Below are positions 1 through 10,379 of a stretch of DNA of 64,000 nt, piece by piece (positions within the stretch are counted from its first letter, which is position 1; every line of letters starts with the position of its first letter). The position numbers and the translations under genes are program-made. The DNA is from Allonocardiopsis opalescens (GTDB lineage Bacteria > Actinomycetota > Actinomycetes > Streptosporangiales > Streptosporangiaceae). The stretch lies in assembly GCF_003002095.1 (NCBI RefSeq), contig NZ_PVZC01000009.1:310001-374000 (forward strand). Reading direction: 5' to 3'. Under the pieces are notes generated by a model that had not been told where the DNA came from, did no database searches, and saw only the letters and a program-made list of their open reading frames with translations.

Positions 1-206
1 TCCTTCCGGGGGACCAGCAGCACCTGCGGCTTGCCGGTCGAGCGGATTCCGGGAGCCTTGCTCTGGGGTGCGGCGGCGCGGGCACCGTCGACGGCGGCGC
101 GCACTTCGCCCTCGGAAAGGTCGAGCGGCACGACCATCCCGGGCAGCACCACCGCGTCGTCCAGCGGCAGCACCGGCAGGGTCTGTGTAGACGGGCTCTG
201 GCTCAT
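1..206 (-). CDS. lon: ATP-dependent Lon protease, N-terminal fragment
   Basis: This is the first 68 or so codons of a gene that runs off the left edge of the window. The N-terminus reads MSQSPSTQTLPVLPLDDAVV and continues with LPGMVVPLDLS, the usual opening of the Lon substrate-recognition (LAN) domain. The AAA+ and serine-lysine protease domains lie outside the window. The start is an ATG preceded by a strong AAGGAGG ribosome binding site. Lon degrades misfolded and regulatory proteins in the cytoplasm. An HspR-type inverted repeat just upstream suggests heat-shock control. The identification rests on the N-terminus only. Confidence 0.85.
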   Translation of the reverse strand, partial: MSQSPSTQTLPVLPLDDAVVLPGMVVPLDLSEGEVRAAVDGARAAAPQSKAPGIRSTGKPQVLLVPRK

Positions 207-218
207 GGACCCTCCTTG

Positions 219-237
219 TTGAGTCACTACCACTCAA
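219..237 (-). promoter_or_regulatory. HAIR element, HspR operator of lon
   Basis: The sequence is TTGAGT, seven bases, ACTCAA, a perfect six-base inverted repeat. It matches the core of the HspR-associated inverted repeat (CTTGAGT-N7-ACTCAAG) known from actinobacterial dnaK, clpB and lon promoters. It lies 12 bases upstream of the lon start, where a bound repressor would block transcription. HspR control of this gene is inferred from the match. Confidence 0.8.
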
Positions 238-302
238 TAAAGGGGAGCCCGGTTTTCTTCCCGGCCAGGTGTTCGCCGGGAGCGTACGCGTGCGGCGCCG
301 CC

Positions 303-1229
303 TCAGGCGTCCTCGCGCGGGCGCAGGGTGCCGATGATGTCCTCGATGACGCCCGGGTCGAGCGCGTCGTCGACGCCGGTGTCGGCGTAGAGGACGAAGT
401 TGTAGACGTCGTCCTCGTTGTCGGGGGCGATGAAGGACACGACGTGCACGACCCCGGTCGGCGGGTCGCAGTCGGTGCCCTCCTGCACCGTGGCCTCGGC
501 GGTGACGTAGTGGCCGGTCAGGCCGTGCTGCTCGAAGGGCTGCGGCTCGCCGACGGTGACCTGCGCCTCGGCGGTGTCGGAGTCGTAGCGGGAGTGCGCC
601 CACAGTTCGGCCACCTGCGGGGCGAACTCGGCGGTGTCGACGGGCTCGCCCGCGCCCTGGGTGCCGGTGGCGGCGCGCTCGCTGCCCTGGCCGCAGAACT
701 CGTAGGCGTAGGCCGCCGTGCCGCTGAAGGCCACCAGCGGCTGGCCGTTCTCGTCCTCGAAGCCGCTGATCAGCGTCGGGGAGTGCACGGTCCAGTGGTG
801 CGACTCCTGGGCCGGCACCTCGTAGACGACCCCGCGCTCCTGGTGGCCCACCACCTGCCAGCCGTTGATCAGCGGGTCGACGCCGGTCTGCGGGGCGGAC
901 GACGAGGGCTCGGCCGTCGGCTCGGAGGGCCCGGCGCTCGGCTGCGTGGGCTGCGGGACGGGCGATTCCGAGCCGGCCGGGGGCGCGGCGGAGGAGCCGC
1001 CGGCCCGGAAGGCGAAGAAGGCCATGATGAGCGCGATGACCAGCACGCCGATCATGATCGTGAGCAGCAGGGTGGCGCCCGAGACGGTCCGGCGCGGGGG
1101 CGGCGGGCCGGGCGGTCCCACCGGGCCCCAGCCGCCTGGTCCGGCCGGCTGCACGCCCCAGCCGCCGCCCTGCGGGGGCGGTGCGTTGTTCCAGGGTTGC
1201 TGGGGCCCTGCCCCCTCCGGCCATGTCAC
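303..1229 (-). CDS. Membrane-anchored protein with proline/glycine-rich N-terminus, function unknown
   Basis: A 308-residue protein begun at a GTG (MTWPEGAGPQQPWNN). About 50 residues of Pro/Gly/Gln-rich sequence precede one hydrophobic segment (roughly TLLLTIMIGVLVIALIMAFF). A Pro/Ser-rich linker follows, then a folded-looking domain of about 200 residues ending in a DDVYNFVLYADTGVDDA region. The layout fits an actinobacterial anchored extracytoplasmic protein with a cytoplasmic disordered tail. No enzymatic motif is visible. A longer reading from 1298 is possible, but its extra residues are Arg-rich and lack a good ribosome binding site. It lies between lon and a two-component system with no sign of co-transcription. 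Confidence 0.7.
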   Translation of the reverse strand: MTWPEGAGPQQPWNNAPPPQGGGWGVQPAGPGGWGPVGPPGPPPPRRTVSGATLLLTIMIGVLVIALIMAFFAFRAGGSSAAPPAGSESPVPQPTQPSAGPSEPTAEPSSSAPQTGVDPLINGWQVVGHQERGVVYEVPAQESHHWTVHSPTLISGFEDENGQPLVAFSGTAAYAYEFCGQGSERAATGTQGAGEPVDTAEFAPQVAELWAHSRYDSDTAEAQVTVGEPQPFEQHGLTGHYVTAEATVQEGTDCDPPTGVVHVVSFIAPDNEDDVYNFVLYADTGVDDALDPGVIEDIIGTLRPREDA

Positions 1230-1353
1230 GGCCCCGAGCCTAGATGATCTGCGCCGCCACCCCCGGCCGTGCGGCGGGTGCTGGCCCGAAACGGCCATAC
1301 CCGCCCAAGTCCGGCCGTGTCCGTACCGCCCTGCGCACGGGCGGCGCGACCCG

Positions 1354-2007
1354 CTACCGCACCAAGCCTGACTGGTAGGCGAAGACCACCAGCTGCGCGC
1401 GGTCGCGGGCGTGCAGCTTGACCATGGCGCGGCTCACGTGGGTGCGCGCGGTGGCCGGGCTGAGCACCAGCCGCTCGGCGATCTCGTCATTGGACAGCCC
1501 TTCGCCGACCAGGGCCAGCACCTCGCGCTCGCGCTCGGTGAGCCGTCCCAGCTCGGGGTGGGGACGGCTGCGGCGGGCGCGGTCGGCGGTGAAGGAGGCG
1601 ACCACCCGGCGGGTCACGCTCGGCGACAGCAGCGACTGCCCCTCGGCCACCACCCGGACGGCCTGCAGCACCTCGGCCGGCTCGCTGTCCTTGACCAGGA
1701 AGCCCGCCGCGCCGAAGCGCAGCGCGTCGAAGACGTACTCGTCCAGCTCGAAGGTGGTCACCACGATGACGCGGGTGCCGGCCGCCTCGGGGTCGGCGGC
1801 GATCTCGCGCAGCGCGGTCAGGCCGTCCTTGCCCGGCATGCGGACGTCCATCAGCACCACGTCGGGCCGCTCGGCGCGCACCAGCGCCACCGCCTCGTCG
1901 CCGTCGGCCGCCTCGCCGACCAGCTCGATGTCGTCCTCGCTGTCCAGCAGCACCCGCAGGCCCATCCGGACCAGGCTCTGGTCGTCGGCGATCGCCACCC
2001 GGATCAT
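1354..2007 (-). CDS. NarL/FixJ-family response regulator
   Basis: A 217-residue two-domain regulator. The receiver domain (about 1-120) has the acidic pair D8/D9, the phosphoacceptor D54 in VVLMDVRMPGKDG, and the conserved Lys in GFLVKDSEP. The C-terminus (about 150-210) is a LuxR-type helix-turn-helix with LTEREREVLALVGEGLSNDEIAERL. The ATG overlaps the stop of the upstream histidine kinase in an ATGA, so the pair is translationally coupled. It should act as a DNA-binding dimer once phosphorylated by that kinase. A palindrome between the kinase and the divergent SHOCT gene is a possible target. Confidence 0.93.
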   Translation of the reverse strand: MIRVAIADDQSLVRMGLRVLLDSEDDIELVGEAADGDEAVALVRAERPDVVLMDVRMPGKDGLTALREIAADPEAAGTRVIVVTTFELDEYVFDALRFGAAGFLVKDSEPAEVLQAVRVVAEGQSLLSPSVTRRVVASFTADRARRSRPHPELGRLTEREREVLALVGEGLSNDEIAERLVLSPATARTHVSRAMVKLHARDRAQLVVFAYQSGLVR

Positions 2008-3224
2008 GCGCCGTCCTCAGTGTCGTAGGGGTCGCCCCCGAAGGGCAGCCGGACCGAGACGGCGAAGCCGCCGCCGGGCCGCGGACCGGCCTCGAACCTA
2101 CCCCCGAGGGACTCGGCCCGCTCGCGCATCCCCAGCAGTCCGTGGCCGCCGGGTGCCGGCGCCTCCCCGGGGCCGGCGTCGCCGGCGGCCGCGCCGGTGT
2201 CGGCCACCTCGATCTCGACGGCGCCCGCGTGGTAGGCGACGCGCACCCGCGCGGTGGCCGGGCCGGCGTGCCGCAGCGCGTTGGTCAGCGACTCCTGGAC
2301 GATGCGGTAGCCGGCGTGGTCGACCATCGCGGGCACCGCGCCGCGCTCGCCCTCGACCTCCAGCCGCACCGCGAGCCCGGCGGCGACGGTGGCGGTGACC
2401 AGTTCGGGCAGCCGGTCCAGGCCCGGCAGCGGCCGCCGGTCGTCGTCGGAGGGGTCGGCCGGGCCGCCCCCTCCGGCGCCCTCGACCGGCCGCTCGGGGT
2501 CGCGGAAGACGGCGAGGGTGCCGCGCAGCTCCTCCAGCGCCGACTTGCTGGTCGCCTTGATCGCCTCCAGCGCGGGCGCGGCCTGCTCCGGGCGCTTGCC
2601 GAGCACGTGCAGGGCGACGCCCGCCTGCATGTTGATGACCGACAGGCTGTGCCCGACCACGTCGTGCACCTCGCGGGCGATCCGCAGCCGCTCCTCGAAG
2701 GCGTGCCGCCGCAGCTCGTCGTCGCGCTCCCGGCGGACGGAGTCGCGCCGCATCCGCAGCAGCCGCCCCAGCGACCAGGGCACCAGCAGCCAGGCCACAC
2801 CCATGGGCAGCGCGAACGGGGCGGCCTCCAGCGCCGCGTCCACGCTCGGGGCGCCCAGCGCGAGCGCGGTCAGCACGGCGGTGACGGCGAGCGCGCACCA
2901 GCCGAAGGACTCGCGGGCGGGCAGCCACAGCGCCGTGCTGAACAGGGAGAACAGCAGGAAGAACATGACCGGCCCGAAGGGCAGCACGCCCAGGACGTAC
3001 ACGCCGAGGACCGAGGCGACCGCGATCAGCGAGGCCGTCGGCCAGATCCGGCGCACAGCGAGCGCGGCCGCGGCCAGCACGACCAGGGTGACGGCGAAGC
3101 CGACCGGGGCGCCCGCCGGGTGCCACGACAGCATCCCGGCGGTGGCCGCCGAGCCGACCAGGCCGAGCACGGCGGCCAGGCCGAGATCGGCGGGGAGGGC
3201 CTGGGACCAGGGCGGGCGTCGCAT
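2004..3224 (-). CDS. NarL-type sensor histidine kinase (HisKA_3/HATPase_c)
   Basis: A 406-residue membrane kinase, begun at the ATG giving MRRPPWSQALPADLG. Several hydrophobic segments fill about the first 160 residues with no obvious large extracellular domain, so it may sense a membrane or intracellular cue. The dimerisation box reads REVHDVVGHSLSVI, with the His as phosphoacceptor. The C-terminus holds an ATPase domain with N-box (ESLTNALRHA) and G-box (GHGLLGMRERAESLGG) motifs typical of the DesK/NarX class. The frame stays open to 4373, but the upstream part is low-complexity antisense of other genes. Its partner regulator overlaps by four bases. The signal is unknown. Confidence 0.9.
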   Translation of the reverse strand: MRRPPWSQALPADLGLAAVLGLVGSAATAGMLSWHPAGAPVGFAVTLVVLAAAALAVRRIWPTASLIAVASVLGVYVLGVLPFGPVMFFLLFSLFSTALWLPARESFGWCALAVTAVLTALALGAPSVDAALEAAPFALPMGVAWLLVPWSLGRLLRMRRDSVRRERDDELRRHAFEERLRIAREVHDVVGHSLSVINMQAGVALHVLGKRPEQAAPALEAIKATSKSALEELRGTLAVFRDPERPVEGAGGGGPADPSDDDRRPLPGLDRLPELVTATVAAGLAVRLEVEGERGAVPAMVDHAGYRIVQESLTNALRHAGPATARVRVAYHAGAVEIEVADTGAAAGDAGPGEAPAPGGHGLLGMRERAESLGGRFEAGPRPGGGFAVSVRLPFGGDPYDTEDGA

Positions 3225-3282
3225 GGCACCGACCTTAGGCGGCACCGCCGGGCCGCGGCGTCCGACGGGCGGCGTATCCGCC

Positions 3283-3302
3283 GCTACGCGGCGGCGCGTA
3301 GC
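3283..3302. promoter_or_regulatory. Palindrome between divergent kinase and SHOCT genes
   Basis: GCTACGC, six bases, GCGTAGC: a perfect seven-base inverted repeat in the 147-base gap between the divergent kinase gene (start 3224) and the SHOCT gene (start 3372). Its size and place fit the operator of a dimeric NarL-type regulator such as the one encoded at 1354-2007. No binding evidence exists. Confidence 0.4.
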
Positions 3303-3371
3303 CGCTGCGACGGAGTGCGGCGAGGCGAAGCCGCCGCTCGGCGGATGTGCGGCCGGGCCGCGCCGAGCAGC

Positions 3372-3674
3372 ATGGACGGCATGGACATCACGACGCTGGC
3401 CCAGCCCGCACTCGACACCGCCGACCACTTCGGACCGCCCTGGGGCGGCCCCGGACCCGGGTTCCTGCTCTTCCCGCTGACGCTCGCGCTGATCGCGCTG
3501 GCCGTGTGGCTCTTCCGCCGCCGCGGCGGCGGCTTCCGCCCGGCCGGGGCGGCCGCCGAGAACCGGCCCGCCGACCCGGTGTTCAGCGCCCGGCAGATCC
3601 TCGCCGAGCGCTACGCCAGGGGCGAGATCGACGACGAGGAGTACCTGACCCGACTCAGCCACCTCGGCGGCTGA
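3372..3674 (+). CDS. SHOCT-domain membrane protein
   Basis: A 100-residue protein. One transmembrane helix (about residues 37-53, FLLFPLTLALIALAVWLF) is followed by RRR and a Pro/Ala linker. The C-terminal SHOCT module reads ILAERYARGEIDDEEYLTRL. SHOCT modules are short helical oligomerisation or targeting motifs. Small SHOCT membrane proteins next to two-component systems are common in actinomycetes and often appear to be targets of them. An ATG at 3381 is an alternative start. Divergent from the kinase gene and probably sharing its control region. Confidence 0.8.
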   Translation: MDGMDITTLAQPALDTADHFGPPWGGPGPGFLLFPLTLALIALAVWLFRRRGGGFRPAGAAAENRPADPVFSARQILAERYARGEIDDEEYLTRLSHLGG

Positions 3675-3737
3675 GTCCGCCGCGCCGGGGCGCGGCCGAA
3701 CCGCCACGACCGCACGAGATCCAGGAGCGCAACGACC

Positions 3738-4295
3738 ATGGCCGTGAAGACCCTCCCGACCACCGCCGCGCCGGCGGCGTCCCGCGCGCCGCGGTTCCGG
3801 CTGCCGCGCCCGGCGCGGCGCCTGCTCCTCACCCTGCACGTCGGCATCGGCGTCGGCTGGATCGGCCTGGAGGCCGGAGTGCTGACGCTGCTGCTGACCG
3901 CGCTGAACACCGGCGACACCGAACTGGCGCGAGCCGCGATGCTCGCGGTCGGCGCGGTCGCCGACCCACTGCTGGTCCCGACGGCGGTGCTCACCTTCGC
4001 CACCGGGGTCGTGCTCAGCCTCGGCACCCAGTGGGGGCTGGTCCGCTACTACTGGGTCGCCGTCAAGCTGGTGCTGTCGACCGCCCTGCTGTTCGGCAGC
4101 TCGCTGGCGATCAACCCGCGCATCCAGCGGGTCGCGGCCGAGGTGGCGGCGGCCGGGCCGGAGGTGATGCCGGTGTCCGACGCCGTCCTGGTGTCGATGG
4201 CGGGCGCCACCGTGGTGCCGGGCCTGCTGGTGATCGCGGCGACGGCGCTGTCGGTGTACAAGCCGTGGGGGCGCACGCCCCTGGGGCGGCGCTGA
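3738..4295 (+). CDS. Multi-pass membrane protein, DUF2269-like
   Basis: A 185-residue integral membrane protein with about four hydrophobic segments. The first carries HVGIGVGWIGLEAGVLTLLL, the last VVPGLLVIAATALSVYKPWG. The early His and GW in helix one resemble the DUF2269/CopD-like membrane families, whose function is not settled. The start ATG follows an AGGAGCG ribosome binding site. It begins 63 bases after the SHOCT gene on the same strand, so the two may be co-transcribed. Confidence 0.75.
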   Translation: MAVKTLPTTAAPAASRAPRFRLPRPARRLLLTLHVGIGVGWIGLEAGVLTLLLTALNTGDTELARAAMLAVGAVADPLLVPTAVLTFATGVVLSLGTQWGLVRYYWVAVKLVLSTALLFGSSLAINPRIQRVAAEVAAAGPEVMPVSDAVLVSMAGATVVPGLLVIAATALSVYKPWGRTPLGRR

Positions 4296-4513
4296 CGCCG
4301 GCCGCTCCGGGCCCCCGCCGCCCTCGGGCGGCGGGGCGCTCCCGGTCCAGGACGCGGACGCGTCCGCACCCACCGGTCCCCCGACGCGGGTGGGGTCGTG
4401 CGAATCCCGTCAACGTGTTGGCAACAGCGCGCGGCGCGCCCGGATTCCGGCCGGCGGCTGTGCGGTGCGGCACACGGCAGGGCCCGCACGGCGGGCGGTG
4501 CGGTGCGCGCGGG

Positions 4514-4954
4514 TCAGGCGTGGCCGGTGCGCGGCAGCTTCACCACGGTCACGAAGAAGTCGTCGATCTGGCGGACCACCCGGATGAACTGGTCGAAGTC
4601 GACCGGCTTGGTGATGTAGGCGCTGGCGTGCAGCCGGTAGCTGCGCAGCACGTCCTCCTCGGCCTCCGAGGTGGTCAGCACCACCACCGGGATGTGCGCC
4701 AGGGACTCGTCCGCCTTCACCTCGGCCAGCACCTCCCTGCCGTCCTTCCTGGGCAGGTTGAGGTCGAGCAGGATGAGGTGCGGCCGCGGGGCCTCGGCGT
4801 ACTCGCCCTGCCTGCGCAGGAAGCGGAGCGCCTCGACGCCGTCGGAGACGGTGTGCAGCCGGTTCCTGACCTTGTGCTCCTCGAAGGCCTCCTTGGTCAT
4901 CAGGACGTCGCCGGGATCGTCCTCGACGAGCAGTACCTCGATCGGGGTCGCCAT
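4514..4954 (-). CDS. Rcp1-like single-domain response regulator
   Basis: A single receiver domain of 146 residues beginning [20 protein letters not shown]. It has the ED/D acidic pocket, phosphoacceptor Asp in [14 protein letters not shown], the Thr-Ser switch in [12 protein letters not shown] and the Lys in [12 protein letters not shown]. There is no output domain. The VEDDPGD and [10 protein letters not shown] signatures are those of Rcp1-like receivers that partner phytochrome-like or CHASE3-type kinases. The ATG at 4954 was chosen. A GTG at 4969 overlapping the kinase stop is also possible. It is the last gene of a three-gene signalling operon. Confidence 0.88.
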   Translation of the reverse strand: MATPIEVLLVEDDPGDVLMTKEAFEEHKVRNRLHTVSDGVEALRFLRRQGEYAEAPRPHLILLDLNLPRKDGREVLAEVKADESLAHIPVVVLTTSEAEEDVLRSYRLHASAYITKPVDFDQFIRVVRQIDDFFVTVVKLPRTGHA

Positions 4955-4961
4955 GGTCAGC

Positions 4962-6670
<1,709 letters not shown>

Positions 6671-6671
<1 letters not shown>

Positions 6672-7921
6672 TACACGGTCCCGCCGAAGGCGATGAGCAG
6701 CATCGCGACGTCGTCCTGGAGCGGGCCGCCGTTGTAACGCTCGGCGTCCTCGATGAGCAGGCCGGGCAGTTCGTCCCAGCTGCCGCGCCGCTCGATGGCG
6801 CGCTCCAGCAGGCGGTGCAGCCCCGCCACGCCCAGGCGCTCGTTGGCGGCGCCGTCGCGGGCGTCGATCAGGCCGTCGGTGTACAGGAGCAGCAGCGAGC
6901 CGGGCGCGAGTTCGGTCTCCAGCACGGCGGTCTCCTCGCCGGGCGCCACGCCCAGCGGCGGTCTGGCCTCGCAGGCCAGTTCGCGGGTGCGGTCGGTGAT
7001 CACGATCGGCGGCGGATGGCCGAGCAGGCGCAGCCGCAGCCGCCCGGTGGCGATCTCCAGGCTGAGCGCGCACAGGGTGGCGTAGGCCTCGTCCTGGCTG
7101 CGCTCGCTGACCAGCACCTTCTCCAGGGTGGTCAGGATCTCCTCCTCGGGCACCCCGGTCATCACCAGTGCCCGCCAGGCGATGCGCAGGCAGACGCCGA
7201 GCGCCGCCTCGTCGGGGCCGTGGCCGGAGACGTCGCCGATGATCATGTGGGCGGTGCCGTCGATCTCGACCGCGTCGAAGAAGTCGCCGCCGACCAGGGC
7301 GCGCTTGCGGCCGGGCCGGTAGAAGGACTTGTGCCACAGCGCGGAGTTGGCCAGCAGCGGCTGCGGCAGCAGGCCGCGTTCCAGGCGCAGGTTCTCCTGT
7401 GCGCGCAGGTCGGCCTCGCGCAGCCGCCGCATGTTCTCGTCGGCGCGCTTGCGCTCCAGGGAGTAGCGCAGGCTGCGCGCGAGGAGGCCGCCGTCGACCT
7501 GGCCCTTGACCAGGTAGTCCTGCGCGCCCGCCGCCACCGCCGCCGCGCCCTGGTGCTCGTCGGCGATACCGGTGAAGACGAGGACGGCGGCGTCCCTGCC
7601 CTGGTCGAGCACCTGGTCGAGCACTGCCGAGCCGCTGGCGTCGGGCAGGTTGAGGTCGAGCAGCACGCAGCCGCGGAAGCCGCTGAGGTACTCCCGGGCG
7701 GCGTGCAGGGTGCGCACCCAGTTGATGCGGACCGGCAGGCCGGTCTCCTTCAGCAGCTCCTCGACGATGACGGCGTCGCCCTCGTCATCCTCGATCAGCA
7801 GCAGGTCGATGGTGTCGGAAGCACCCTGGGGCCGCGCGGCGTCCGACGGCCGGGCCGGGTGCGGCCCGCCGTCCGATCGGGAAACTCCGGGAAGGTCGCC
7901 GGGCGTCTCTTCGAATTCCAC
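6671..7921 (-). CDS. Receiver-PP2C (RsbU/SpoIIE-type) serine phosphatase
   Basis: A 416-residue fusion read from a GTG start (MEFEETPGDLPG) with an AAGG element upstream. Residues about 45-160 form a receiver domain (LLLIEDDEGDAVIVEELL, CVLLDLNLPDASG). After a short helical linker comes a SpoIIE-type PP2C domain (VGGDFFDAVEIDGTAHMIIGDVSGHG, LLLLYTDGLIDARDG). Such phosphatases dephosphorylate anti-anti-sigma proteins in partner-switching pathways, or related targets. It is first in the operon with the CHASE3 kinase and the stand-alone receiver, so phosphorylation of its receiver probably gates phosphatase activity. The open frame continues to 8518 without coding signs. Confidence 0.9.
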
Positions 7922-8602
7922 AGATCGCCTTCGTGATGGCCGCCTAATATTTGACTTCGCGCAAATATAGGGGGATTGATCAACATTCCGCCAGTCGGTA
8001 CGGCTTGTTACCGGCGGGTCGGGTCGTCGGGCCCTCGCGGCGATCGCCGATCGCGCCGCGAGGCGGAGAGGGCGCCGCTCAGGCACCGGTGGCTGGGCTC
8101 CTGACCACAGGGTACGCAATACACCGCCGCAAACGGCGCAGGCGCCGGGCGGGCCGCCGGAATCCGGCGCGCCGCCCGGACGCGGGCGCGCGGTGGCCCG
8201 GAGCCGCCGGGCGTCCCGGCCCGGCGCGGCCGGAGCGCCGCCCGCGGTGCCCGCGAAGCGCACCCGGCGGCCGTACGGCCCGACGCGCAACGGGGGTCCG
8301 GCGTTGTCGCGGTCAGCGGATCCGTTGATCGTCTTCCGGAGTTTTCGGCCGTATTCACCATTGCCTCCCGTCCCGACCGGCGGGGAAATCGGGACGCCGG
8401 GGACGCAATCAACAAAGGCGTGCGCGGTAGGAGCGTATTTCCCCTTCTTTACCACGGCCCGGCCGCCCCGCCCGGCCGCGCCGGTGTCCCGTTCCGGCCG
8501 TCCGGCGCGGACTTTCACGACGAATCGTCACCAAAGCCTTGACGTGCCGCCGCCCTGATCACGACACTATGTCAGCAAGAGCCGTCCGTACGGAGGGGAC
8601 CC
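7922..8602. other. Intergenic region between divergent signalling operon and heme oxygenase
   Basis: A 681-base gap between divergently transcribed genes. It contains the AT-rich palindrome near its left end and a TTGACG hexamer at 8539-8544 upstream of the heme oxygenase gene. The best -10-like CACTAT (8565-8570) is 20 bases away, which is too far for a standard promoter. Short open frames here are Arg/Pro-rich and lack ribosome binding sites. No gene is supported. Confidence 0.6.
7947..7968. promoter_or_regulatory. AT-rich palindrome upstream of signalling operon
   Basis: ATATTTG, eight bases, CAAATAT: a perfect seven-base inverted repeat in an AT-rich island within very GC-rich sequence, 26 bases upstream of the phosphatase start. 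Its position suggests a promoter-overlapping operator for the three-gene signalling operon. The binding protein is unknown. Confidence 0.4.
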
Positions 8603-9301
8603 ATGGACACCTCGCGTGAGCAGCACCGCCCCGACGGCGCCGGCGGCAGCGCGGCCGAGCCCTTCTCGGCGCGGCTGCGCGCCGCCACCTGGGACCGCCA
8701 CGCCGAGGCCGAGCGCGACGGCTACCTCACCGCGCTGATGGCCGGCCGGGTGTCGCGCGGCGGCTACGCCGAGATGGTCGCCCAGCACTACTTCGCCTAC
8801 GCCGAACTGGAGCGGGTCGGCCGCTTGCTGGCCGCCCACCCGGTGGCCGCCCCGTTCGTCCGGCCCGAGCTGGAACGGGTGCCCGCCCTCGAACGCGACC
8901 TGGAGTTCCTGTACGGCCCCGGCTGGCGGGCGCGCGTCGCCCCCTCGGCGGCGACCGGGCGCTACGTGCGGCGGCTGGGCGAGATGGCCGACTGGCCGGC
9001 CGGCTTCGTCGCCCACCACTACACCCGCTACATCGGCGACCTCTCCGGCGGCCAGTTCATCCGCCGCTTCGTCTCCCGCCACTACGGCTTCCCCGGCGAC
9101 GACGGCACCGCCTTCTACGTCTTCGACGCGCTGGGCAGCCTGCCCCGCTTCAAGGACCGCTACCGCGCCGCCCTGGACGGCCTCGCCGTCGGCGAGGAGG
9201 AGCGCGCCCGTGTCGTCGCCGAGACGGTTACCGCCTACCGGCTCAACATCGAGGTGCTGGCCGAACTGGGCCGCAGCCGCGAGATCGACCGGGTGGCGTG
9301 A
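8603..9301 (+). CDS. Biliverdin-producing heme oxygenase
   Basis: A 232-residue heme oxygenase. The proximal ligand is likely H33 in TWDRHAEAE. The distal helix carries the glycine-rich YIGDLSGGQ signature, and HYTRYIGDLSGGQ is close to bacterial HmuO/HO-1. It cleaves heme to biliverdin, CO and ferrous iron, so it serves iron recovery or heme detoxification in the cytoplasm. The ATG follows a GGAGGGG ribosome binding site. About 20 poorly conserved residues precede the domain. The TetR gene 81 bases downstream on the same strand may belong to the same unit. Confidence 0.93.
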   Translation: MDTSREQHRPDGAGGSAAEPFSARLRAATWDRHAEAERDGYLTALMAGRVSRGGYAEMVAQHYFAYAELERVGRLLAAHPVAAPFVRPELERVPALERDLEFLYGPGWRARVAPSAATGRYVRRLGEMADWPAGFVAHHYTRYIGDLSGGQFIRRFVSRHYGFPGDDGTAFYVFDALGSLPRFKDRYRAALDGLAVGEEERARVVAETVTAYRLNIEVLAELGRSREIDRVA

Positions 9302-9382
9302 CCCCCGTCCGGCCGTGGGCGCCGCCGCCGGCCGCCGCGCGAAGCGCCCCGGCGGGCCGCCCCTCCGTGCGACCATAGGGCC

Positions 9383-10024
9383 ATGCCCAAGATCTCGGCC
9401 GCCACCATCGCCGAACACCGCGCCCAGACCCGCGACCGCATCCTCGACGCGGTCGCGGAGCTGACGCGGCGGCAGGGCATCGACGAGATCTCCATGACCG
9501 ATGTCGCGGCCACCGCCGGCATCACCCGCACCGCGCTGTACAACTACTTCCCGGACAAGGCGGCGCTGCTGCTCGCCTTCACCGAGCAGGTCACCCGAAT
9601 CTTCCTCAGCCGCTACCGCGAGGAGCTGCCCGAGGGGGCGTCGGCCGCCCGGCGGCTGGCGGTCTTCGTCCGGCTCCAGCTGGAAGGGCTGCTGGCCCAT
9701 CCGCACCCCGGGGCGGCCGAACTCGGCGCCTCGCTGGGTCCCGACGCCTACCAGCGGCTGGCCGAGCACGTCGCGCCGATGCAGCGGCTGCTCGGCGGCA
9801 TCCTGGCCGACGGCATCGCGGCCGGCGAGTTCCAGCCCGCGGACGGCGCCGGCACCGCCGACACGGCCGCCACCGCCCGGCTGGTGCTGGCCGCCATCGG
9901 CGCGCAGCGCTCGCCGCTGCTGCGCGGCGAACTCGACCTCGACGCGGCCGCCCGCCCGGTCACCTCCTTCGTGCTCCGCGGCCTCGGCGTGCCCGCCGAG
10001 GAACTGGCGCGGCTGGACGCCTGA
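9383..10024 (+). CDS. TetR-family transcriptional regulator
   Basis: A 213-residue regulator. The N-terminal helix-turn-helix (about 17-63) shows RDRILDAVAELTRRQGIDEI and DVAATAGITRTALYNYFPDK, typical of TetR proteins. The remaining helical domain (about 75-210) would bind a ligand and dimerise. The ligand cannot be read from the sequence. It follows the heme oxygenase gene on the same strand, so heme-related or local control is possible but not shown. Confidence 0.92.
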   Translation: MPKISAATIAEHRAQTRDRILDAVAELTRRQGIDEISMTDVAATAGITRTALYNYFPDKAALLLAFTEQVTRIFLSRYREELPEGASAARRLAVFVRLQLEGLLAHPHPGAAELGASLGPDAYQRLAEHVAPMQRLLGGILADGIAAGEFQPADGAGTADTAATARLVLAAIGAQRSPLLRGELDLDAAARPVTSFVLRGLGVPAEELARLDA

Positions 10025-10160
10025 GCCGCCGACCGCACGCCGCAATGGCCTGATCCGGCCAGCCGCGCGCCGCCGTGCGTGCCGCCCCGGTGGCGAGGAA
10101 CAATCGGCGCTGGCGCCCTCCCCCGTGCGCCCCGAGCCCGCCCCCGAAGGGACCGCGAAC

Positions 10161-10379
10161 ATGTGGTCGCTGCTCTTGCTGCTGTCCGGGACCGCCTGCG
10201 TCTGGTACGGCTGGAGCCGTCCGCGCCCAAGCGGCGCCAGACCGCGCCCCCGCCCGGCCGGCCCCGGCCGGGTCGCGACACCCCCGGTCCGACTGACCGA
10301 GGCCGGACGCGCCACCCTGGTCACCGTCGGCGGCAGCTTCCTGATCATCGCGGTGTTCACCGCCCTGTCGGGCGTGTGA
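10161..10379 (+). CDS. Small two-helix membrane protein, function unknown
   Basis: A 72-residue protein starting MWSLLLLLSGTACVWYGWSR. Two hydrophobic segments (about 2-18 and 52-70) flank a Pro/Arg-rich loop. An AAGGGA element lies upstream at a usable distance, which supports expression. No family is recognised. It follows the TetR gene by 136 bases. Confidence 0.55.
   Translation: MWSLLLLLSGTACVWYGWSRPRPSGARPRPRPAGPGRVATPPVRLTEAGRATLVTVGGSFLIIAVFTALSGV

Noticed and set aside
216-1247. Long plus-strand frame opposite the membrane-anchored protein
   Set aside because: It is a high-GC antisense shadow with Val/Gly/Ala-biased sequence and no domain or ribosome binding site.
3225-4373. Upstream extension of the NarL-type kinase to 789 residues
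   Set aside because: The extra 383 residues are antisense to the SHOCT and DUF2269-like genes and have Arg/Gly/Gln-rich low complexity. The kinase starts at 3224.
8539-8570. Sigma-70 promoter for heme oxygenase (TTGACG ... CACTAT)
   Set aside because: The 20-base spacing is too long and the -10 is weak, so it was only mentioned in the intergenic note.
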